Origin: Alicyclobacillus acidocaldarius subsp. acidocaldarius Tc-4-1
GTDB taxonomy: Bacteria; Bacillota; Bacilli; Alicyclobacillales; Alicyclobacillaceae
Assembly (NCBI RefSeq): GCF_000219875.1
Contig: NC_017167.1
Location: forward strand, 2,379,361 to 2,443,360
Direction of reading: 5' to 3'
Length of the DNA: 64,000 bases
The notes under the pieces are model-generated. The model did not search any database. It was given only the letters and a program-made list of their open reading frames with translations, and was not told the DNA's origin. The translations under genes and the position numbers were made by a program. This document shows, in pieces, positions 57,867 to 64,000 of the stretch; within the stretch, counting starts at the first letter, position 1, and every line of letters begins with the position of its first letter.

Positions 57867-59110
57867 AGTACATCCTCCCCCCACGCCCAGTGTCCTGCGG
57901 CGACAACGCCGAATCCATCGCGAGCGTCCTGCGGATCATCCGCCACGGAAAACCACCATAAATCCAGAGGCCGGATCGGCCGATAGGCGTCCTCGTTCAA
58001 GACGGTGAAGAAATATACGCTACCCGCGGGAACACACTTTCGCATGGGCTTCGGACCACGCGGTTCCGCGAGACTCCAACCCGAGACGGGAACAAATCGA
58101 GGCACCACGGCCGTTTCGAGCCTGACGCGCAGATGAGTGCCCGGCAGTTCCCCCTCCAGGCGGTCATCGAGCCACTTGGGCAACCATCCTCGTGCAAACG
58201 GACACGGCGTCAGGAACACCAGGCGAAGCAAGTCGCCGCTGCGGTAAGGCTCGGCGAGCGCCGAGCTACTGCGCCATTCGCCCGGCACAGGTTGTCTCGC
58301 TTCTCTCCACGTCACGCGCGCCAATCCACGTTCCCCACCGAGATGGCCTGCAACATCCGAGCGACTCTGAAAGACGTCCCCGACCTCGTCCGGAAGTTCA
58401 ACCCAGCAGGCGATCCGCTCATCATGTTGAAAGCGGAGGCCGGAGGTAGAGAACAGTCCTCCCGTCTTTCGCTGTCCGCCTTCCATCTGCACGTGCGTGC
58501 GCCACTCCACCGCTGGGCCGGATCGGAAATGAAGAGAGCGCTCGCCACTCGCTTGCCTCGCCGTTTCGAAGCCAAGGTATGAAGCCAGAGCTGATGCTGG
58601 ATCTGCGGTGGATGCCTCGAACCCATTGGATTGGACGTGATCGAACGTCATCCATCGGACATACGCTTCGAGCGACCAAAAAGCGGGGGGCGCGATGGGC
58701 TTATCCGCACCAGGCGGACAGGCGAAAGCGCTGAGCTGACTCAGATCGGTCCCGGCGTCGGGGCCCATTCGTTTGGGAATCATGGCGCCCACTTTGATGC
58801 CATCGCCCGTCCGCGCCATCCACACGTCCCGCGGAGCGGGAACGAAGAGGTTCGGGAACCCTGATTCTCGCATGACTGCAAGCATGGGGCCCTGCACGGA
58901 GATCTGTTTCAAGAGCTCAATGTGGTCGTCCGTAAAAGCGGGCCCGCCCTTGGACATCACAGAACCCACCAGTGTGCGCACGGCCCCCGCCGTCGTCGGA
59001 GGGAGAGGCCATGACAGCGTGCGAAGCGTGCGGTTCTCGCCACCGAAAGGCCGTCCGTCCCTGACTACCAAACGGTCGAAGGGCTCAAACAGGATCCAAC
59101 CCGTCCTCAC
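57863..59110 (-). CDS. cmr3: Type III-B CRISPR protein Cmr3
   Basis: 415 residues from GTG 59110, in a GTGA overlap with cmr2. N-terminal signature FEPFDRLVVRDGRPFGG (the Cmr3 EPxDxxxxRDxxPF pattern), LPPTTAGAVRTLVG, and a glycine-rich GFGVVAAGHWAWG end. Binds the 5' tag of the crRNA next to Cmr2. Confidence 0.9.
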   Translation of the reverse strand: MRTGWILFEPFDRLVVRDGRPFGGENRTLRTLSWPLPPTTAGAVRTLVGSVMSKGGPAFTDDHIELLKQISVQGPMLAVMRESGFPNLFVPAPRDVWMARTGDGIKVGAMIPKRMGPDAGTDLSQLSAFACPPGADKPIAPPAFWSLEAYVRWMTFDHVQSNGFEASTADPASALASYLGFETARQASGERSLHFRSGPAVEWRTHVQMEGGQRKTGGLFSTSGLRFQHDERIACWVELPDEVGDVFQSRSDVAGHLGGERGLARVTWREARQPVPGEWRSSSALAEPYRSGDLLRLVFLTPCPFARGWLPKWLDDRLEGELPGTHLRVRLETAVVPRFVPVSGWSLAEPRGPKPMRKCVPAGSVYFFTVLNEDAYRPIRPLDLWWFSVADDPQDARDGFGVVAAGHWAWGEDVL

Positions 59111-60957
59111 GTGTCCACCTCCTCGCCGGCGCGGATCTCAACGTTCTGCCACGCCTCAGGTTCCGCGTGACTTGCCAACCAGTGACCAAATTTCAACCAC
59201 GAAGCGCAATCCTGAAGCGCGGCGGTTGCCGCTCCATCCTGCAGAGCCTGCCGCGCGAGGAGACGCGATCGAAACAGTGAGGTGATGTCGTCCATGACGT
59301 CGTCGGCAAGCCGGCGCTCACCCGCCACCGTCCGCCGAGACAGTGCTCGCCGCAGTTCACCCGCCACGATGTCCTCGTCCGCGGCGCCGCCGTACAGGCG
59401 ACCAATCTGCTCAAGGACATATCCTGTGGTGTGCGCAATCTCCGACCTCTGATGCCACGCGGCCAGCCGCTCCATGCGCGGCACAGGGTCTTCGTCCCAT
59501 CGGCACCGAACCCGAATCGGATCGCCGCCCGAACGCGTTTGTACGAGCACGCAGAGACCATTTCGGTCCGGCTCCTTGGCCTCATGCTCCGCCTGTTGCG
59601 CGAGTTGGCGAAGATAACCCAGGTCTTCCCGGCAATATCCAATGGCGATCCCAACAGACAAAGAAGGCTTGTCACTCGCGACGGCGGATGCCACCTTCTC
59701 TTCGAAAAGCTTCCGCAGTGCGTCTGCAGCCCGCAGGCAAGTTTCGATGGGCAGAAACGCGAACACGTCGTCGCCTCCAGCGTAGACCGGAACCCCACGG
59801 TGTTGGACGATCACGTCCTGCGCCCGCCGCGCGAACTCCGACACGCGATAGCTGAAGTTCGAGTGGTCGTCGGGAGTTGTCAGTCGGTCGATTTGAACGC
59901 CCATCCGATCTCCATCGGCCATCAACACGGCGAGATAGGGCTGAGGCGAGCGTCCCCGAATCTCTCGCAACCGAGTCACCACGCGCTTTAACTCATCCGC
60001 TAGACCGGGATACTGCTCCTGTAACTGCCGGAACTCTTCTTGCTCAAAAAAGCCTTCCAAGAGGGCCTTCCCATCGTATGGGAAGTTTTCGTAATGATCC
60101 GGCACATAGACCTCGGATCCGTCGCGGCCCCTCGCGGATGACACTACGTCCAATTCAGGTGCCTCTATGAGGACGCGTTCCAATGTCTCGGAGACCCGCC
60201 CGAGTTGCACTCGAAAGCGCTCGTCGGAGATGCCCGCCTGAATCCAGCTGTCTACAGCGACGCGCACGACCGATGGGTATGGCCGTTGACCACTCAGACG
60301 CTTGATGAGCCCCATTGCGTCGAGGGCTTCCCCGAGTCGGATGCCCATTCTCCGCAGCGCACGTTCGATTGAGGCGTCGTTCGTGGAGATACGGAGAACC
60401 GATTCTCGAACGCCGTCCAAGCTCGATTTTGGCACTCGCGCCCCTTCGTTGGGATTAAAGTTCCGAAGCATCTTGCGGGCCGCCAGAATGCCTTCAACGC
60501 GCCGCCGGTCGCGATCGTATGTACCCGTCATCGGCACCCACGCCGCGTAGAATTCGAGAAAGTCATCGACCTGACGGTAAAAGAACGCTTCGTCAAACAC
60601 ATCGCGGCAGGATGAAAGCTCCCTTTGCAGGGCTTGAACTGCTGTTTGTGCCTTTTCACGTAACCACGTGGTAGCAGCTTGATGAGCCCGGTCCAGGACA
60701 CGAACCACGGACTCTCCTTCGAGCACGGCCAGGATTTTATTCGCGACAGCCTGAGAGCCGCTCAAGCTCTCCTTGTGCGGGAAGATGAGCGTGGCACCGT
60801 CATCCACGAGGCTTGTTGCGACGCACTTGGACACGTCGGATAGCAAATAAGATCCGAACCACAGATCTCGTGTTCGACGCGCCGCTTGGACGAAATCCTG
60901 GACAGGACCGAGTGCGATAGAAATAAGATACTTCTGCAAAGAGACCACGTCCTTCAA
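59107..60957 (-). CDS. cmr2: Type III-B Cas10 (Cmr2), cyclase motif present, HD domain absent
   Basis: 616 residues. Begins directly with the Cmr2 motif SIALGPVQDFVQAARRTRDL; there is no N-terminal HD nuclease domain. First Palm with YLAVLMADGDRMG; second Palm with VPVYAGGDDVFAFLPIE, the GGDD active site that makes cyclic oligoadenylate from ATP. C-terminal helical region. The start is TTG 60957, overlapping the cmr1 stop, or possibly TTG 60939. Expected output is second-messenger signalling rather than DNA cutting. Confidence 0.93.
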   Translation of the reverse strand: MKDVVSLQKYLISIALGPVQDFVQAARRTRDLWFGSYLLSDVSKCVATSLVDDGATLIFPHKESLSGSQAVANKILAVLEGESVVRVLDRAHQAATTWLREKAQTAVQALQRELSSCRDVFDEAFFYRQVDDFLEFYAAWVPMTGTYDRDRRRVEGILAARKMLRNFNPNEGARVPKSSLDGVRESVLRISTNDASIERALRRMGIRLGEALDAMGLIKRLSGQRPYPSVVRVAVDSWIQAGISDERFRVQLGRVSETLERVLIEAPELDVVSSARGRDGSEVYVPDHYENFPYDGKALLEGFFEQEEFRQLQEQYPGLADELKRVVTRLREIRGRSPQPYLAVLMADGDRMGVQIDRLTTPDDHSNFSYRVSEFARRAQDVIVQHRGVPVYAGGDDVFAFLPIETCLRAADALRKLFEEKVASAVASDKPSLSVGIAIGYCREDLGYLRQLAQQAEHEAKEPDRNGLCVLVQTRSGGDPIRVRCRWDEDPVPRMERLAAWHQRSEIAHTTGYVLEQIGRLYGGAADEDIVAGELRRALSRRTVAGERRLADDVMDDITSLFRSRLLARQALQDGAATAALQDCASWLKFGHWLASHAEPEAWQNVEIRAGEEVDT

Positions 60958-62399
60958 CCAGCGTCAGAACGATAGAGAACCTCAAAACCTTGCTTCCGCA
61001 CATGGCGAAGAAAATCGGCCAACGCGTCACCCGTCTTCTCGAACCGCACCTCGCCCCCCTCCAGGGCCTTAAAACGGTCTTCCATCGCTGAGAGCGCGGC
61101 TGTCGCGGGCACGGGGATCGGAGTCATCGAACCTACTTTCAGAGACATTCGAACAAATCCGTGCTCCTGGTGCGATGGCAGCGGGGACTCGAGCCAAACG
61201 CACATCGGGTAGACGGCGTCGCCGATGCGGACCGGTCTCAAGATGAAAGGACTGGGAAGTCGGCCCAACAAAGGATTCGCACTTTTGTCCGGCCTCAGTT
61301 CGGCGTTCGGCGTCGACTCACCCTTGAATTGGAATATAACTGGAAGACCAAGCACGGCACGCGGAAACCTTAATGCTCCGTTCTCCGGGTTGCCTCGGCC
61401 GCGATGAATGGCTCGGATGACGCTGGCCTCGGGCCACGGGGTCTTCGTGAAACTACGCGTTGGCCCGTTCTTCGGCTGTCTGGGTTGTCGATATTGCCGC
61501 AGCGGCTGTAAACAGTCCTCCCACGCCTCCCACACAGCCGTTTCCGACGTGTTTCTCCGCCGATGTGGGTTCGACGGTTTAACCAGTACGGCGCATACGG
61601 CAGGCTGACCTGCGGATGGATGCGAACGCAGGTGATCTCGAAGCTCGTCCAAATGACGCGGAACACCCGGGACATCATCGGAAATCAGCGCCCCAAAACC
61701 TCTCCGCCAACGCATGCCAAGTCCCCCAAAATGAATCCATCTCCAGAGAGCCTCACGAATTTCCTGGTCAACTTGACATTTTGCCTCGTCCGAGAGATGG
61801 CGAGCCCAGGGATTCCAAGCGATCGTGACGCGAAAGGACCCCATGCCGACTTCCGACATAGCGCCCGGTGGATCGTTCTTCTGCTGCTGCAACGGAAAGG
61901 CAGCGTAAGCCATGGACAACGACCCACTCTTGTCGCCCTGCACCTCCATGATAGAAGCCAAACCCTGAACGACGTCCCTCGCCCTCTTATTCCTGACATT
62001 GCAAGACTTCCACTCGTTGTTTTGCACCTGCACAGCCACCAAACCGGCCCGGCTGGGACTCCCCCAAATCGCATCTTCTCGCAGACGCAGCTGCTCTACG
62101 GGATCAAGCTCTGCGATGGGGATAACACGGAGACGCGTGGACTTGCTGGTATTCTTGCTGGCTTCCTGATGGCGCAGCCCGTCAATCCACCTGTCCAGCG
62201 GCCCCGGCTGGGACACCGTTCGCCACCAAAACCGAAGATACCCCCGCACCGTCTCACCGCGTACAGGGTGACTCGGATCCACCCGCTGCGACCGAATCCC
62301 CGCGCCAATTACGGGCGTGAGTGTTCGAATAGAGGCGCTCGCGATACACTTCGGGCGTTCATCGATTTGAGGAAGTTGAATCTCCGGAACCTTGCTCAT
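60954..62399 (-). CDS. cmr1: Type III-B CRISPR RAMP protein Cmr1
   Basis: 481 residues from ATG 62399. Motifs: ASIRTLTPVIGAGIRSQRVD, VRGETVRGYLRFWWRTVSQ, FGGLGMRWRRGFGAL, and LRFPRAVLGLPVIFQF near the second RAMP fold. Sits at the 3' end of the crRNA with Cmr6. Its start lies 41 bases inside the full-length frame of the upstream CARF-HEPN gene, so translation of that frame could feed into cmr1. Confidence 0.9.
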   Translation of the reverse strand: MSKVPEIQLPQIDERPKCIASASIRTLTPVIGAGIRSQRVDPSHPVRGETVRGYLRFWWRTVSQPGPLDRWIDGLRHQEASKNTSKSTRLRVIPIAELDPVEQLRLREDAIWGSPSRAGLVAVQVQNNEWKSCNVRNKRARDVVQGLASIMEVQGDKSGSLSMAYAAFPLQQQKNDPPGAMSEVGMGSFRVTIAWNPWARHLSDEAKCQVDQEIREALWRWIHFGGLGMRWRRGFGALISDDVPGVPRHLDELRDHLRSHPSAGQPAVCAVLVKPSNPHRRRNTSETAVWEAWEDCLQPLRQYRQPRQPKNGPTRSFTKTPWPEASVIRAIHRGRGNPENGALRFPRAVLGLPVIFQFKGESTPNAELRPDKSANPLLGRLPSPFILRPVRIGDAVYPMCVWLESPLPSHQEHGFVRMSLKVGSMTPIPVPATAALSAMEDRFKALEGGEVRFEKTGDALADFLRHVRKQGFEVLYRSDAG

Positions 62400-63725
62400 C
62401 CGACGTCTCCTCTCGCGTTTGCATGAACTCCAACAGCCTATCCATCGGCGCGACAATCGCAGTTCGAAACGTCTGCTCAGACGTGTTCTGGACGCCACAC
62501 TGAAAAAATCCGTGATTTAACTGATTGCGCAAATTCGAAACGTCGGAGATATCGCCTGAGAAACGCTCCAGAAAAGCACGGGCCGCATTCCATCGGTCTT
62601 CAGCAACCCCTTCCAGCTTAACGTCGTCCTGGGGGGGGGCGCTTGCGGCGCGCTTGACTTCGACTGCTGCGCCTTTCCATGTGCCCACCGAAGCAACTGT
62701 TCGCGAACTTTGTCGTTAAAAACGTCCACACCCGCCAGTTCACAAGCGTGAGTCGCGTACAACTCTCTCATCGTCGTGTACGCCTGGTGAATCATGCCGC
62801 GATCCAGGTACCAGCGGACCATCGCAAGCATGAGTGGCACCCACTCCGCCTGGCATAGTGGCTCAATTTGCTCCCGCGCCTGATGCAGAATTCTTAGCAG
62901 CGGATAGAAACTGGCTGCAGCCTCCGCGGGCTCGGCGAAACGGCGCTGACACTCATCCAAAGCGTCGAGAGCCTCCCTGGCAGCACAAGATACCTCGTGA
63001 TGCTTCGTAAGGCGCATCGTTTTCCACAAGACATTCCACTTGCTAGCAAACTTCTGAAGCGGCGATAAGAAAGAGGCTTGCGTTGGACTTCTCCTCGCGA
63101 CGGAACTTTGAATTTCCCTCACCAAGCGCTCCACACCGCTCGCGTCCGGGCCCTTGAGAGCACGGGACATCTCAAGAACCCACTCCTGCAATTGTGCAAG
63201 GGCTGTTAGGTCAAGGACGTCACCCGTGTCAGCACCATAAAGAATGAGATCCAATTGGATCCCTTGGATGACGTACGTGTAATGCAGCAACGTGAGCACG
63301 AGCATCGGGAAGTATCGAAAGGAGTGTGTAACGTCCACAGCAATGTGCACGTCCGCCCCTCTTTCCGACGCTTGGGCCAACATGCCTACCAACGTATCGA
63401 AATTGCGCCACACACTTTGATCACACGGCTCTTGGTCGAACCCCACCTCGTGAATGGCGATTCCCATGCGTTCGGCCTGAGTGTAAAGTTGATCGTGAAG
63501 CGTCGCCTCGCCTTCTTCGGGCGGTTTTACCCAGTTCTCCCGAGCTCGTTCGGTCAACACCACCCAAACTTCATTGGGACGAAATGGGATTACCCCGCGC
63601 CGCATCCACTCGAGCGCCGTAACCTGAAAGTAACGGCTGTTGGAGACCTCGTCCTCCCATCTGTAGTCTACTTTTCGAGGTGAGCTTCCCCCGACAAACG
63701 TGAGAAAGATGTTTTGGGCAGCCAT
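62359..63725 (-). CDS. CARF-HEPN effector (TM1812/Csx2-like), frameshifted at a C9 run
   Basis: Starts at ATG 63725 with GAGGAGGAAG upstream. N-terminal CARF domain (IFLTFVGGSSPRKVDY) and, near residue 130, VDVTHSFRYFPML, a DxTHxFR variant of the family motif (usually DxTHGFR). A helical middle leads to SSAPQAPPP, coded by nine C. As given the frame then stops at 62517. One frame over, the protein continues QDDVKLEGV to RNQLNHGFF, an R-x4-H HEPN ribonuclease site, and stops at 62359. Ten or seven C would fuse both parts. In this family cyclic oligoadenylate made by Cas10 activates the HEPN RNase. Confidence 0.85.
62631..62639. repeat. Homopolymer of nine G (nine C in the coding strand)
   Basis: Lies at the linker between the CARF-helical part and the HEPN part of the effector gene. 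The coding strand reads GCG CCC CCC CCC AGG. By far the longest mononucleotide run I noticed in the window. Confidence 0.95.
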
Positions 63726-63739
63726 CGTCTTCCTCCTCT

Positions 63740-64000
63740 TCAGGATCTCACGCTTGGACTCCAAAGCTCTTCGACGTCGTAACCATCTCCCGTCCGAACG
63801 ACTTTCACGCGCTCGTAGGCGTACCGATGAGCTTTGGGCCTTCGCAGTTGCCGCTCGTATTCGTCATGGTTCGCGTAGGCAGCATAAACGCGCTGAACGA
63901 TGCCCTTTTCATAAAAGAGTCGGTACGGGTTGTCGCCGTCGTCGAACACGAAGTGGCCGTTTTTCAACTCCGTTTTGCTCTCCCTCAATTGAGGATCTCG
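63740..64000 (-). CDS. Unknown protein, 5' end cut by window edge
   Basis: The frame is open to the end of the window, and the TTG at 63988 has no ribosome site, so the true start lies outside. The visible 86 residues (NGHFVFDDGDNPYRLFYEKG, RPKAHRYAYERVKVVRTG) are hydrophilic with many aromatic and basic residues and no family I can name. The stop is 14 bases before the CARF-HEPN gene on the same strand, so it belongs to the CRISPR operon or to the gene preceding it. Confidence 0.5.
   Translation of the reverse strand, partial: RDPQLRESKTELKNGHFVFDDGDNPYRLFYEKGIVQRVYAAYANHDEYERQLRRPKAHRYAYERVKVVRTGDGYDVEELWSPSVRS

Noticed and set aside
55400-64000. CRISPR repeat array
   Set aside because: I looked for regularly spaced direct repeats of about 28-37 bases around the cmr genes and found none; the space is filled with coding sequence.

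Overview
The window looks like chromosomal DNA of a spore-forming, fairly GC-rich (about 60 % by eye) Firmicute, most likely Alicyclobacillus or a close relative. The reasons are a CggR-type regulator directly upstream of gapA, a SleL/YaaH-like LysM-GH18 spore-lysin gene, a SpoIID-like protein, strong AGGAGG ribosome sites with many GTG and TTG starts, and OppA lipoproteins of Firmicute type. The genus is an inference; the phylum is well supported.

Layout. 1-1.4 kb: the 3' part of an AT-rich large serine recombinase, which abuts the truncated end of the LysM-GH18 gene (1.36-2.36 kb). This looks like the edge of an integrated element sitting inside a spore gene. 2.6-14.3 kb: lysine-type permease, two secreted proteins (one SpoIID-like), a membrane-protein/GT-C/CopZ-N operon, and an operon of nhaC, a 54-codon ORF and a heterodimeric ABC exporter. 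14.3-22.3 kb: an oligopeptide ABC system (oppDF, oppA, oppC, oppB) plus a second oppA with its own promoter. 22.6-28.4 kb: two OmpR/histidine-kinase pairs, a LipL-like acyltransferase coupled to the second pair, and a LysR regulator. 28.5-29.8 kb: purA, frameshifted as given. 29.9-38.6 kb: a ribose-type sugar ABC transporter (binding protein, permease, ATPase) with a YesN/YesM two-component pair; the YesM-like kinase is split by an IS21-family element with a 5-bp target duplication. 38.7-43.6 kb: exonuclease III, a broken S41 protease gene, gapA, cggR with its operator, and coaA. 43.7-51.1 kb: a second heterodimeric ABC exporter, an AraC regulator, a DUF1641 protein, msrB, a YdcF-like protein and an IMPase-family phosphatase. 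51.2-55.4 kb: uxuA, KDPG aldolase, KDG kinase (hexuronate catabolism) and glycerate kinase. 55.4-64 kb: a type III-B CRISPR effector module, cmr1 to cmr6, with a CARF-HEPN (TM1812/Csx2-like) accessory gene; no CRISPR array or adaptation gene is visible.

How they work together. The Cmr2/Cas10 keeps the GGDD cyclase motif but has no N-terminal HD nuclease domain, so defence by this locus should rely on target-RNA cleavage by Cmr4 and on cyclic-oligoadenylate activation of the CARF-HEPN protein. That effector gene carries a run of nine C at the domain boundary which, as given, puts the HEPN catalytic motif out of frame.

Caution: several genes carry one-base shifts, some at homopolymers (OmpR regulator, purA, istB, the CARF-HEPN gene). 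They may be real mutations, phase-variable tracts or sequencing errors, and the sequence alone cannot decide.
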